A stretch of DNA of 53,861 bases from Candidatus Nitrotoga sp. CP45 (GCA_945874105.1 CAMCFJ010000019.1:1-53861); one strand, 5' to 3'; numbered from the stretch's first letter, positions 1 through 8,015 are shown. Made by a program: numbers and translations. Notes: generated by a model not told the origin, from the sequence alone.

Positions 1-289
1 TTCTTCAGATACGGAAATTCCTCAAACAGCTTGCTCGATGTGCGGCCCTTTATTCGTCTCATGATTTCGCTGGGTGCCATGTTCGGCGGACAACTCACCA
101 GAATATGCACATGATCTTTACTCACGACACCTTTGACTATCCTGATTTCGAAGGCTTCGCATGTCTCTCTCACCAAGTCTCGGATCGAACCGCTACATCC
201 CCGTTCAACACTTTGTATCGGTACTTCGTTACCCACACAAAATGGTACTCAATTTGAAAAACTGTATGACTTCCGTATCTGTATTCCAT
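1..289 (-). pseudogene. tnpA: IS200/IS605-family transposase TnpA, frameshifted, cut by window edge
   Basis: The reading starts at ATG 289 behind a strong AAGGAGGT ribosome site (about 294-305). It begins MEYRYGSHTVFQIEYHFVWV, the typical N-terminus of IS200-type Y1 transposases, which nick and join single-stranded element ends. After 39 codons the frame hits TGA. Dropping back one base near 183-190 restores the family sequence, including the HUH metal-binding motif HVH (105-113) in the context KDHVHILV and a following helix with MRRIKGRTSSKLFEEF. One missing base therefore explains the break. The catalytic tyrosine lies beyond the left edge. The copy is inactive unless this is a sequencing error or recoded. 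A 10-base palindrome GGTTTAAACC at 335-344 just outside tnpA may belong to the terminal hairpin of the element. Confidence 0.85.
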
Positions 290-350
290 GCCGCACCTCC
301 TTTCGTGCAGCATATTGTCGCAGCTAAAGCCGGTGGTTTAAACCTTATGA

Positions 351-527
351 TTGTTAATTAAAAATATGTTGCCAATGCAGGCTGGGGATGTGCTGGCGAC
401 ATATGCAGATACAAGCGATTTGCGTAAAATGGTCGGCTTTGCTCCTGGCACTCCGCTCAATGAAGGAGTAATCAAGTTTGCCGATTGGTTCCAAATGCAT
501 CATGCAAAAATGTTTTTACAGTGTTGA
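351..527 (+). pseudogene. 3' stump of a UDP-glucuronate 4-epimerase (CapI-like) gene
   Basis: The open frame from about 351 to TGA 525-527 contains LPMQAGDVLATYADTSDL and ends near FADWF. This is the conserved C-terminal tail of CapI/WbpP-type UDP-glucuronate (or UDP-GlcNAcA) 4-epimerases, whose family tail reads like LPMQPGDVxxTxAD. The Rossmann fold and catalytic YxxxK are absent: an in-frame TGA lies at 348-350 and the IS200-type element abuts directly upstream. The simplest reading is that the element separated the last ~55 codons from the rest, which would lie left of the window. The enzyme used UDP-glucuronate, as does the next gene, so this was probably part of one nucleotide-sugar locus. 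Confidence 0.75.
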
Positions 528-621
528 TAAATTTAGCTCATGTTTTCCCGCTTTAGTTAGTTTGATTAATAATTCATAACACGCATGCTGCTTTGCAGTG
601 CATCTATTTAAGGAAATTGTA

Positions 622-1665
622 ATGAAAAAGGTTTTAATCCTTGGCGTAAACGGCTTCATCGGACACCACCTGTCCAACCGCATCCTTGCTACGACTGATT
701 GGGAAGTGTACGGCATGGATATGAACGCTGACCGTATTACTGATCTGCTCAATCAGCCACGCTTTCATTTTTTTGAAGGTGACATCACCATCAACAAAGA
801 ATGGATGGAATATCATGTAAAGAAGTGCGACGTGATTTTGCCGTTGGTGGCAATTGCCACGCCCTCCACTTATGTCAAGGAACCGCTGCGTGTATTTGAG
901 CTGGATTTCGAAGCTAATCTACCCATCGTGCGCGCAGCCGTTAAATACAAGAAACATCTAATATTCCCTTCTACTTCTGAAGTATATGGCATGTGTCACG
1001 ATGAGGAATTTGACCCTGAAAATTCCGAGCTTATCTGCGGCCCGATCAATAAACCGCGGTGGATTTATTCCTGCGCCAAGCAATTGATGGATCGCGTGAT
1101 TTGGGGCTATGGAATGGAACAGGGATTGAACTTTACCCTCTTCCGTCCATTCAACTGGATCGGCTCCGGACTGGACTCCATCCACACGCCAAAAGAAGGA
1201 AGCTCGCGCGTACTGACACAATTCTTCGGCCACATCGTGCGCGGCGAAAATATAAGTCTGGTGGACGGTGGGCAGCAGAAACGCGCATTCACTTATATCG
1301 ACGATGGCGTAGCCGCACTGATGAAGATCATTGCAAACGAGGATGGCATCGCTTCCGGCAAGATTTACAACATCGGCAATCCGGTCAACAACTATTCCAT
1401 CCGTGACTTGGCTACCATGATGCTTAAACTGGCCGAGGAATACCCCGAGTACCGCAATTCTGCGAGCAAGGTGCAACTGGTAACAACCACTGCGGAAATC
1501 TATTACGGCAATGGTTACCAAGACGTGCAAAACCGTGTTCCCAAGATTACCAACACCTGTGAGGAGCTGGGATGGGAGCCAGTCATTTCGATGGCCGATG
1601 CTCTGCGCAAAATTTTTGATGCTTACTGCGGACAAATTAATGACGCGCGCGGCCTGGTTGAATGA
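622..1665 (+). CDS. UDP-glucuronate decarboxylase / UDP-4-keto-pentose synthase, ArnA C-terminal-domain type
   Basis: 347-residue SDR-family enzyme matching the dehydrogenase half of ArnA, without the formyltransferase half. The NAD-binding motif is GVNGFIGHH near residue 8. The catalytic set is visible: the serine in PSTSEVYG, YSCAKQ (YxxxK), and the arginine in QKRAFTYIDDG that in ArnA supports decarboxylation. The family oxidises UDP-glucuronate at C4 and decarboxylates it to UDP-4-keto-pentose; stand-alone forms can continue to UDP-xylose. Start ATG 622 is preferred over GTG 598 because AAGGA lies 7 bases upstream. No arn lipid A genes are nearby, so a role in supplying pentose for surface polysaccharide is more likely than L-Ara4N synthesis. 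Confidence 0.88.
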   Translation: MKKVLILGVNGFIGHHLSNRILATTDWEVYGMDMNADRITDLLNQPRFHFFEGDITINKEWMEYHVKKCDVILPLVAIATPSTYVKEPLRVFELDFEANLPIVRAAVKYKKHLIFPSTSEVYGMCHDEEFDPENSELICGPINKPRWIYSCAKQLMDRVIWGYGMEQGLNFTLFRPFNWIGSGLDSIHTPKEGSSRVLTQFFGHIVRGENISLVDGGQQKRAFTYIDDGVAALMKIIANEDGIASGKIYNIGNPVNNYSIRDLATMMLKLAEEYPEYRNSASKVQLVTTTAEIYYGNGYQDVQNRVPKITNTCEELGWEPVISMADALRKIFDAYCGQINDARGLVE

Positions 1666-1951
1666 ACGACAAGGTGCTGAAAAAAACATGAATTTAAATT
1701 CGCGATTTAAAAAACGCAAACGGTAAAGAGCAAGCGCAGACGGCCAGTGCATTGGCAACTACGCGTTAACCAGGAAATCTATAGTAGATTTTTAAGTGTG
1801 AACGATTGTTATTGAAGCAGCCTACTACTTTTAAAAATTTACAAATGATTGTTTTGCTGACTTATATGACAAGTTAAATCATAATTGACAATATCGCGAA
1901 GTTACATTCCACGCGAAGAATTGTTCACCATCTCCCGACCTGACTAAACAT

Positions 1952-2500
1952 ATGACAAATACACTTAAAATTGGCCTTATTTCAATTAGCGACCGAGCCA
2001 GCAGCGGGGTTTATCAGGACGCTGGCTTACCCGCATTACAAGAGTGGTTTACACAAACGCTGACTAGCCCATGGCAATGTGTCACACGTTTGATACCGGA
2101 TGAACAGACGATGATTGAGTCTACCTTGATTGAATTGGCAGACCAGGAAAAGTGCCATCTGATCTTGACTACAGGGGGAACCGGTCCAGCGTTACGCGAT
2201 GTCACTCCGGAGGCAACATTGGCCGTCGCACACAAGGTATTACCGGGGTTCGGAGAACAAATGCGTGCAGTCAGCCTGCGTTATGTTCCTACGGCAATTT
2301 TGTCACGCCAGGTTGGCGTGACACGCGGACAGTCCCTGATTCTGAACCTGCCTGGGCAACCGAAGGCAATCAAGGAAACACTGGATGGAATTTTTGCTGC
2401 CGTGCCTTACTGCATAGATTTGATTGGTGGACCCTACATAGAAACGAATCCAGACGTATTAACGTCATTCCGTCCCAAGTCAGCACAACGACAAAAATAA
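1952..2500 (+). CDS. mogA: Molybdopterin adenylyltransferase MogA
   Basis: 182-residue MogA/MoaB-fold protein. It adenylylates molybdopterin before molybdate insertion, in the cytoplasm. The substrate-binding signature TTGGTGPALRDVTPEA lies near residues 73-88 and NLPGQPKAIKETL near 147-159, as in MogA. Length and N-terminus (KIGLISISDRASSGVYQD) are typical of the family. It faces moaC tail to tail, with only 12 bases between stop codons, and forms one arm of a divided Moco locus. No strong Shine-Dalgarno is visible before ATG 1952, so translation may be modest. Confidence 0.93.
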   Translation: MTNTLKIGLISISDRASSGVYQDAGLPALQEWFTQTLTSPWQCVTRLIPDEQTMIESTLIELADQEKCHLILTTGGTGPALRDVTPEATLAVAHKVLPGFGEQMRAVSLRYVPTAILSRQVGVTRGQSLILNLPGQPKAIKETLDGIFAAVPYCIDLIGGPYIETNPDVLTSFRPKSAQRQK

Positions 2501-2512
2501 GGTGCCCGTAAG

Positions 2513-2992
2513 TTATGCAGCTTGCCAATGCCCCGAACGCCCACCCTTTTTTTCCAGTAAACGTAGTCGGTTAATTTCCATGCCACGATCAACCGCCTTG
2601 CACATATCGTAGATAGTAAGCAGGGCGATACTTACTGCGGTCATGGCTTCTATTTCGACACCAGTGCGGCCAAACGTTTCTGCGGTGGCGATGCATTCCA
2701 CCGTGCTGCCCTCATGGTCGAGATTAAACTCCACCGCAACATGGGTCAGATACAGCGGATGACATAATGGAATCAATTCAGCGGTACGCTTGCTCGCCTG
2801 TATCGCAGCAATGCGCGCGATACCCAGCACATCGCCCTTCTTGGCGGTACCGGAAGCAATCAACTCCAGCGTGCTGGGGCTCATTTTGATACTACCGGAG
2901 GCTTTTGCGATACGCTGGGTCTCGCTCTTGCCAGCAACATCCACCATATGTGCTTGTCCGTCTTTATCGAAGTGGGTCATGCCATTTGTCAT
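2513..2992 (-). CDS. moaC: Cyclic pyranopterin monophosphate synthase MoaC
   Basis: 159-residue MoaC, which converts the MoaA product (3',8-cyclo-GTP) to cyclic pyranopterin monophosphate in Moco synthesis. Family signatures are present in order: [27 protein letters not shown], then [20 protein letters not shown] and MCKAVDRGM. These include the conserved His of CHPL and the active-site Lys and Asp region. Its ATG overlaps the moaE stop by 4 bases (2989-2992), so it is probably coupled to moaE. moaA is not in the window. Confidence 0.95.
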   Translation of the reverse strand: MTNGMTHFDKDGQAHMVDVAGKSETQRIAKASGSIKMSPSTLELIASGTAKKGDVLGIARIAAIQASKRTAELIPLCHPLYLTHVAVEFNLDHEGSTVECIATAETFGRTGVEIEAMTAVSIALLTIYDMCKAVDRGMEINRLRLLEKKGGRSGHWQAA

Positions 2993-3462
2993 GCTGATTT
3001 CCTGACTGTATCGTTATGCCAATGTTCCATGCGTTTCACGTCAGTGTCACGTGTTTCCAGCCACTGTGAACCTTCGCTGGTTTGTTCTTTTTTCCAAAAT
3101 GGGGCGGCAGTTTTCAGGTAATCAATGATGAATTCACAGCCCGCAAATGCTTCACCACGATGTAATGCCGTAGTCGCCACCAGCACGATCTGGTCACTTG
3201 CAAATAGCTGCCCAATGCGATGGATTACACGGACATTTATTAAGCTCCACCGTTCAGTCGCCTCAGCAATGATTTTATTCAGCGCCTTTTCAGTCATGCC
3301 GGGATAGTATTCAAGATAGATGCTATCAATCATTTCGTTATGACTAAAATCGCGCACTAAACCGACGAAGCTAACCATGGCCCCAACTCTTGAATTTCCG
3401 GAACGCAGGGCTGTCAATTCGGCGGCAAGGTCAAAATCACCTTCCTGTATTAACACGCTCAT
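2989..3462 (-). CDS. moaE: Molybdopterin synthase catalytic subunit MoaE
   Basis: 157-residue large subunit of molybdopterin synthase, which uses the thiocarboxylated MoaD tail to add dithiolene sulfur to the pterin. Seen: [13 protein letters not shown] near the N-terminus, [39 protein letters not shown] and APFWKKE with the active-site lysine pair region. The open frame extends upstream, but ATG 3462 ([16 protein letters not shown]) is the natural start: it lies one base after the moaD stop and has GGAGG in the end of moaD (GGAGGTTGAA) in front of it. Confidence 0.94.
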   Translation of the reverse strand: MSVLIQEGDFDLAAELTALRSGNSRVGAMVSFVGLVRDFSHNEMIDSIYLEYYPGMTEKALNKIIAEATERWSLINVRVIHRIGQLFASDQIVLVATTALHRGEAFAGCEFIIDYLKTAAPFWKKEQTSEGSQWLETRDTDVKRMEHWHNDTVRKSA

Positions 3463-3463
3463 T

Positions 3464-3718
3464 TCAACCTCCGGAGATAGGCGAGAAAATGGCGATCTCG
3501 TCATGCTCGTTAATAGCGGTAGGCAAACCGGCAAACTCTTGATTGATCGCGCAACGCACACGGCTATCAGCCAGCTCCTGCGCCCATATGTCTCCGCGCA
3601 AACGCAACCATGCCAGAAGACCGGCTAGTGTAGATGCCTCTGCTGGCACATCTGCAGTTTCGCGTGATATTTTCAAATGCTCTCTCGGTCGACCGAAATA
3701 CACCAATTCAATTTTCAT
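3464..3718 (-). CDS. moaD: Molybdopterin synthase sulfur carrier subunit MoaD (intact copy)
   Basis: 84-residue ubiquitin-fold sulfur carrier. It begins MKIELVYFGRPREHLK and ends DEIAIFSPISGG, with the C-terminal Gly-Gly that is adenylylated and thiocarboxylated by MoeB. The stop is one base before the moaE start, giving the normal moaD-moaE order. The bases just upstream (3719-3836) are not a normal leader but a decayed copy of the mobB 3' end. This copy is the right-hand member of a moaD duplication (see 3839-4162) and is the one expected to work. Confidence 0.93.
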   Translation of the reverse strand: MKIELVYFGRPREHLKISRETADVPAEASTLAGLLAWLRLRGDIWAQELADSRVRCAINQEFAGLPTAINEHDEIAIFSPISGG

Positions 3719-3836
3719 AACTGTTCCTGGAAAAATAATTCAAAATAAATACGGCTAATTCTATTGGGCATGTCTATATCAAATATAGATGCGGCGGGCG
3801 AAATCTTTGCGCGGATATTTGTAATATTTACTTTAA
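3719..3836 (-). pseudogene. Decayed duplicate of the mobB 3' end
   Basis: Read on the + strand, the stretch following the intact moaD start (TTCCTGGAAAAATAATTCA and on) aligns base by base with the stretch following the second moaD start inside mobB (TTCCCTGGAAAAATAATTCA). The match continues weakly through the region coding for the MobB tail (LPVLDIDAPKDVAEFILNYF), as far as about 3836 (ATATTTGTAAT versus CTATTTGTCACAAT). Indels destroy the frame. It is explained by a tandem duplication of the block [mobB 3' end + moaD], after which this internal mobB piece decayed. Confidence 0.75.
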
Positions 3837-3838
3837 AA

Positions 3839-4162
3839 TCAAGAGCATATATTCTGTTTAAAGCCTGGCTCAATTGGCCTTAAACGTGGATCATCAATCC
3901 AAAATTCTGAACAGCCACGGTAATGGGCGGTGATGGCGATCTCGTCATTTTTGTTCAATGCACTCGCCGGACCGGCCCACTCCTGATTAACCGCGTAGCG
4001 CACACGATCTAAGTTCATTTCTTGTGCCCATGCTTCTCCACGCAAACTTAGCCACGCAAGCAGACCAGAAAACGTCAACGACTCGTCCGGAACATCTACA
4101 GTTTCCTGTGATATTTTCAAATTTTCTCTCAGCTTACCAAAATACACTATCTCAATTTTCAT
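3839..4162 (-). pseudogene. Second moaD copy that has lost its Gly-Gly tail
   Basis: The first ~78 residues (MKIEIVYFGKLRENLK to NDEIAI) are about two-thirds identical to the intact MoaD. Then the frame slips: instead of the family ending it continues TAHYRGCSEFWIDDP for about 30 unrelated residues. Small indels at about 3925-3940 explain this: in a neighbouring frame the DNA still encodes PPIT and, with one base added, GG. Without a C-terminal Gly-Gly it cannot act as a sulfur carrier. The start overlaps the mobB stop by 11 bases, the probable ancestral mobB-moaD junction. It could still be expressed as a non-functional MoaE-binding protein. Confidence 0.75.
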
Positions 4163-4667
4163 GACTTTCCCTGGAAAAATAATTCAGAATAAACTCAGCC
4201 ACATCCTTAGGCGCGTCAATATCAAGCACCGGTAGCGGGAATTTGTCTTTGCTATTTGTCACAATTGCAATAATACCCGGTTCGGTTGGATATAGACTTT
4301 CGGCCCCGGTTTCTTTGCGATGCACTTCCAGTTTTGGTATGGCTGCATGCTTGTACCCTTCCGCCAATATAAGGTCATAGCCTGAAAACCGTGAGCAGAG
4401 ATATTCCAAGCTAGGCTCCGGCTCATCGTTCAGCTCGTGCATTAACGCCCATCTTTGCGATGAAACAATCAATACTTCTCCCGCACCGGCCTTGCGATGG
4501 CGGTAAGTATCTTTACCCGGTTTGTCGATGTCAAAATCATGGTGGGCATGCTTGATAACGGCAATGCGCAAGCCTTGTGCAGTCAGAAAAGGAATGACTT
4601 TTTCCAGCAATGTCGTTTTGCCGCTACCGGAATAACCCGCGAAACCAATTATTTTTTTATTAAACAT
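4152..4667 (-). CDS. mobB: Molybdopterin-guanine dinucleotide biosynthesis adapter MobB
   Basis: 171-residue P-loop GTPase. Walker A is GYSGSGKTT at about residues 11-19, followed by VIKHAHHDFDIDKPGKDTYR, the MobB hallmark, then a region around GYDLILAEGYKHAAIPKLEV. MobB binds GTP and assists MobA in making the guanine-dinucleotide form of Moco. It is the first gene of the minus-strand Moco operon and probably carries the promoter in the 4668-5013 spacer. mobA and moeA are not in the window. Confidence 0.93.
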   Translation of the reverse strand: MFNKKIIGFAGYSGSGKTTLLEKVIPFLTAQGLRIAVIKHAHHDFDIDKPGKDTYRHRKAGAGEVLIVSSQRWALMHELNDEPEPSLEYLCSRFSGYDLILAEGYKHAAIPKLEVHRKETGAESLYPTEPGIIAIVTNSKDKFPLPVLDIDAPKDVAEFILNYFSRESHEN

Positions 4668-5013
4668 AAAGTTTATTTAAATGCGCGTGACCAAAATGTA
4701 GTATCAGCGTAGCGTACAGTGAACCCATCCGTCAAGACAGTAGCCAATCTAGCTTAAGCTGCATTGTCTACCCCAGCACAGCTGGCACCAAGCTACCTCA
4801 ATATTGCTATCCAACCGGCCTATCTTTACACCGATTTCATATTGGAATTCGAATTTTACATCTCCATATGGCAACTCAAAAAAGGTATTTGTTACTTCAG
4901 TCTCTAACGACCCACCGGTTGTCATGTAAAATATTAGCCGGACTCTGAAAAACGGGACATGCCTGTTTCAATAGTTTCAAAACCATTCTGCTTTGCTTAT
5001 GTGAGGCCACTTC
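4668..5013. other. Divergent intergenic region between mobB and nth
   Basis: 346 bases without a gene, separating the minus-strand Moco operon from the plus-strand nth operon. It must hold promoters for both, but no -35/-10 pair stands out clearly. No riboswitch-like fold, repeat or RNA gene was recognised by eye. Confidence 0.5.
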
Positions 5014-5646
5014 TTGAATCCAGCAAAACGCCAGGAAATTTTCATCCGCCTGCAAGCAGCTAATCCACACCCGACCACTGAGCTGGAATACCACTCGGCG
5101 TTTGAGCTATTGATCTCGGTGATCCTCTCTGCGCAAGCTACCGACATCAGCGTAAATGCCGCCACCCGCCAACTATTCCCTGTGGCTAACACACCGCAGG
5201 GCATTCTCGAACTAGGCGAAGAAAAATTGCGCGGCTATGTGCAGCGCATTGGCCTTTACAAAACCAAGGCAAAGCACATTATTCAAACCTGCCGACTATT
5301 ATTGGAAAATCATGAAGGCAAAGTGCCGCAAACACTCGAGGCGCTGGAAGCTCTGCCAGGCGTAGGGCGCAAAACCGCAAACGTAGTGCTCAACACTGCC
5401 TTCGGCCAACCCACCATCGCAGTGGATACCCACATCTTCCGCGTATCCAACCGCATCGGCCTTGCTCCTGGCAAAACCACGCTGGAAGTGGAACATAAAC
5501 TGCTCAAGTTCGTGCCAGATAAATTCAAACATGATGCACACCATTGGCTGATCCTGCATGGACGCTATGTGTGTCAAGCGCGAAAGCCAAAATGTGGCAT
5601 TTGCAGCATCGTTGATCTGTGCGAATACCGCCACAAGGAAATATAA
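5014..5646 (+). CDS. nth: Endonuclease III (DNA glycosylase/AP lyase)
   Basis: 210 residues, the normal length. Nth removes oxidised pyrimidines and cuts the abasic site in base-excision repair. Seen: helix-hairpin-helix LPGVGRKTANVV with catalytic Lys120, catalytic Asp138 in AVDTHIFRV, and the C-terminal 4Fe-4S ligands Cys187, Cys194, Cys197 and Cys203 in the exact C-x6-C-x2-C-x5-C spacing. TTG 5014 is chosen as start because GAGG lies 7 bases upstream and the protein then begins MNPAKRQEIF, as in relatives. The stop overlaps the next start by one base. Confidence 0.95.
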   Translation: MNPAKRQEIFIRLQAANPHPTTELEYHSAFELLISVILSAQATDISVNAATRQLFPVANTPQGILELGEEKLRGYVQRIGLYKTKAKHIIQTCRLLLENHEGKVPQTLEALEALPGVGRKTANVVLNTAFGQPTIAVDTHIFRVSNRIGLAPGKTTLEVEHKLLKFVPDKFKHDAHHWLILHGRYVCQARKPKCGICSIVDLCEYRHKEI

Positions 5647-6068
5647 TGTTCAATCCCAGCAGAGATGAAGCTCGAATGTTTCTCATCGATACCTGGCGCA
5701 AGCGTCGCGCAGGCGCGCTGCTCTCTCCGCTGGAAGACCTCGCTGCACAACTTATCGAAAAGCATCCTGAATATTACTCAATACTGGAAAATCCGGAACG
5801 CTATCAGGATAAGGACTACGCACCGGAGCAAGGCACGACTAACCCCTTCCTGCACCTGATGATGCACCTCACCATCGAGGAACAGATTTCCATCAACCAG
5901 CCGCATGGCATCCGCATGCACTTTCAGCGGCTTGTCGCACATCATGAATCAGAACACAACGCTCAACATCGCATGATGGAATGCCTGGGTGAAATGATCT
6001 GGCAGGCGCAGCGTAACGGCACGGCGCCAGATGCCAACGTATATTTGAATTGTCTGGAGAAACAATAG
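5646..6068 (+). CDS. DUF1841 family protein
   Basis: 140 residues beginning MFNPSRDEARMFLIDTWRK, with a conserved centre around NPFLHLMMHLTIEEQ and QPHGIR and a histidine-rich helix ending HHESEHNAQHRMMECLGE. This matches the DUF1841 family, common in betaproteobacteria and of unknown function. ATG 5646 shares one base with the nth stop, and its own stop shares one base with the next GTG, so the three genes form a very tight operon. The many His and Glu residues could bind metal, but that is speculation. Confidence 0.8.
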   Translation: MFNPSRDEARMFLIDTWRKRRAGALLSPLEDLAAQLIEKHPEYYSILENPERYQDKDYAPEQGTTNPFLHLMMHLTIEEQISINQPHGIRMHFQRLVAHHESEHNAQHRMMECLGEMIWQAQRNGTAPDANVYLNCLEKQ

Positions 6069-6607
6069 TGGCAAATCGATTAAGCAAAATCGTCACCCGC
6101 ACGGGGGATAAAGGTAGCACCGGACTAGCCGACGGCACGCGCGTGGAAAAATTTTGCGCACGCATTCACGCTATTGGCAGCATAGATGAACTCAACAGCC
6201 ACCTCGGCGTACTACTCACTGAAACCGTACCGGATGACGTGCGCAACTTGCTGTTACATGTACAGCATGACCTGTTTGATCTCGGCGGCGTATTGGCCTA
6301 CCCTGCTGCGCAATTTACCGAAGACAAACTCCTGCACCTGGATGCCGTCATTGCTCACTACAACGCCGACCTGCCCCCTCTGAAGGAATTCATCCTGCCG
6401 GGTGGAACCCGTGCAGCGGCACAATGCCATGTGGCGCGTACCGTGGCACGCCGCGCTGAACGAGACTTCGCCGCACTCGCTCACCGCGAAAACGTACCGC
6501 AATATGGCCTACCCTACCTGAACCGTCTTTCTGACTTATTGTTCATACTATGCCGTGTGCTCAACCGCACAATGGGGCAAGAAGAAACTTTATGGCAAAG
6601 AAAATAG
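6068..6607 (+). CDS. PduO-type cob(I)alamin adenosyltransferase
   Basis: 179 residues. The enzyme transfers the adenosyl group of ATP to cob(I)alamin, making coenzyme B12. The ATP-binding signature TRTGDKGSTGLADGTRVEK is near the N-terminus. IGSIDELNSHLG, LPGGTRAAAQCHVARTVARR and the C-terminal LNRLSDLLFILCRVLN are all PduO-family. GTG 6068 is taken as start: it overlaps the previous stop by one base and has GGAG at 6056-6059. B12-dependent enzymes themselves are not in the window; a BtuF-like protein is encoded at 25749-26633. Confidence 0.92.
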   Translation: MANRLSKIVTRTGDKGSTGLADGTRVEKFCARIHAIGSIDELNSHLGVLLTETVPDDVRNLLLHVQHDLFDLGGVLAYPAAQFTEDKLLHLDAVIAHYNADLPPLKEFILPGGTRAAAQCHVARTVARRAERDFAALAHRENVPQYGLPYLNRLSDLLFILCRVLNRTMGQEETLWQRK

Positions 6608-7199
6608 TGAGGCTGCAAAAGATGCAACTATCCGAACTGGCAGCAGCGCATGCTGTCGCTTAGCTTATGTGCGGTAACAAACATAATGAATTTTAAAAAC
6701 TGTATATACTTTAATAATTTAGAATATCTGTAAGAAATTGGGAAAGGGCAGCAAATAAACGCCATTCGTTAACGTGTCTTGCAGAACTCAATAATCAACA
6801 ACCTCCCAGGAGATTGCCTGATTTATATCGTAACAAACTCATTAAATTGATGTGCCTATTATCCAGATAAATGCGCTAATCTATAAATGCAATGGCTAAC
6901 ACTGAAACAGGATGAACTTGAGGACGTTGTTATCGCCACTTGCGCCTGCCCATTCACGCCATGGTTTTCAAAGAATGGAATTGCTATGACAGTGGAACCG
7001 AAAATCACATTACGCCTGCAATTTCTAACTCGAGGTGTGCGCAAAGATGCAGCCACCTCGCACCACAGACCAGGAGCTGGGCATAATGCAAACACCACTA
7101 TGACAGACCGACACATGTGCTCAATTTCTGATGGCCTTGTCGCATTGAGCCGACTTAATTCCGCCAGCAAAAATAGTTCTCTACCCCCTATTAATCCTT
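6608..7199. other. Intergenic stretch before the polysaccharide export operon
   Basis: Almost 600 bases with no convincing complete gene. It holds a short gmd remnant (6887-6946) and a small hairpin with arms CGAGGTG (7031-7037) and CACCTCG (7054-7060). The open frame through 6887-7222 resembles Gmd only at its very start, then becomes compositionally odd. Promoters for the export operon are expected here but none is clear. The whole stretch looks like decayed locus edge. Confidence 0.55.
6887..6946 (+). pseudogene. Fragment of a second gmd (GDP-mannose 4,6-dehydratase) gene
   Basis: The reading MQWLTLKQDELEDVVIAT matches [18 protein letters not shown] of the intact Gmd encoded at 17165-18268 in 13 of 18 positions. 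Beyond VIAT the similarity fades. A stop codon (TAA 6884-6886) sits immediately upstream, so only about 20 codons are recognisable. It is a relic of an earlier gmd copy on this side of the locus, left by a rearrangement or replacement of the cluster. Confidence 0.6.
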
Positions 7200-8012
7200 A
7201 TGCTCGGGCAACCAATGTCTAATAGCATTTTTCTCACCCTCTGGCGCCATCGCAGCCTAGTGCTTGAACTGACAAAGCGGGAGTTTAGCGGGCGATATCG
7301 GGGGTCATTCGGTGGTATTGTCTGGTCGTTTGCTCAGCCGTTGTTCTTGCTCATAGTCTACACCATTGCCTTTGGCGTCATCCTTAAAGCCCGTTGGAGC
7401 TTTTCTGGCAGCACTGCCGATTATGCGCTGATGCTCTTCGCCGGGCTGATTGTCTTTAACGCGTTCTCGGAATGCCTGAGCAAGTCCACCACGCTGGTTA
7501 CAGATAACCCCAACTTCGTCAAGAAGGTGATTTTTCCTCTTGAGTTGTTGCCGGTCATCACCGTAGCAACCGCCTTGATACACGCCTTGATCGGTATTAC
7601 CGTTTGGTTCCTGGGTTATATTCTTCTGTTTGGAACTCCAAAGGCAACCGCCATTCTGTTCCCGTTGATTTTGGTGTGCTTCGTCCCTGTGCTGTTGGGT
7701 CTGGGGTGGTTGCTTTCAGCGCTTGGCGTCATCGTCAGGGACATCGGCCAGCTGACGGGCATGCTTAGCCACACCCTGTTGTTCATGACACCCATTTTCT
7801 ACAGCATTGAAGCAGCTCCCCCGCTGCTGCAAAACCTGCTTAAGCTGAACCCGCTGACTTTCGTTGTGGAGCAGTTCCGACTGATAATCTTCTACGGGCA
7901 AATGCCCGCCTTGACAGGTTTGGCAATGTACTTTGTGCTCGCCTCCCTTTTTGCATGGGCTTCGCTCGTCTTGTTCAGACGGCTGCGCCCCACCTTTGCG
8001 GACATGGTGTAA
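7200..8012 (+). CDS. wzm: Polysaccharide ABC exporter, permease (Wzm-like)
   Basis: About 270 residues with six predicted hydrophobic segments. The N-terminal pattern LTKREFSGRYRGSFGGIVWSFAQPL is typical of ABC-2 glycan exporters, and the conserved NPLTFVVEQFR lies near the C-terminus. It would move a lipid-linked polysaccharide across the inner membrane together with the ATPase encoded 3 bases downstream. ATG 7215 is an alternative start; neither start has a strong ribosome site. It opens a plus-strand operon reaching 25520. Confidence 0.9.
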   Translation: MLGQPMSNSIFLTLWRHRSLVLELTKREFSGRYRGSFGGIVWSFAQPLFLLIVYTIAFGVILKARWSFSGSTADYALMLFAGLIVFNAFSECLSKSTTLVTDNPNFVKKVIFPLELLPVITVATALIHALIGITVWFLGYILLFGTPKATAILFPLILVCFVPVLLGLGWLLSALGVIVRDIGQLTGMLSHTLLFMTPIFYSIEAAPPLLQNLLKLNPLTFVVEQFRLIIFYGQMPALTGLAMYFVLASLFAWASLVLFRRLRPTFADMV

Positions 8013-8015
8013 GTC

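Noticed and set aside
598-621. GTG 598 as start of the ArnA-like gene
   Set aside because: No ribosome site upstream, while ATG 622 has AAGGA at the right distance and gives the family N-terminus.
958-1758. A 266-codon open frame on the minus strand
   Set aside because: It lies opposite the ArnA-like gene, whose protein has all catalytic motifs. The antisense translation has no domain pattern and no ribosome site.
1775-1791. Hairpin AAATCTA-TAG-TAGATTT after the decarboxylase gene as a terminator
   Set aside because: Stem is almost only A-T pairs and the T-run is short; too weak to call.
3463-3561. Extended N-terminus of MoaE overlapping moaD
   Set aside because: The extra 33 residues are moaD read out of frame; the coupled ATG at 3462 matches the family start.
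7031-7060. CGAGGTG/CACCTCG hairpin before wzm as terminator or attenuator
   Set aside because: Seven-base stem, 16-base loop and no T-run after it.
6887-7222. 111-codon open frame as a complete protein
   Set aside because: Only the first ~18 residues resemble a known protein (Gmd) and a stop codon lies directly upstream; the rest has no protein-like pattern. Kept as a gmd fragment only.
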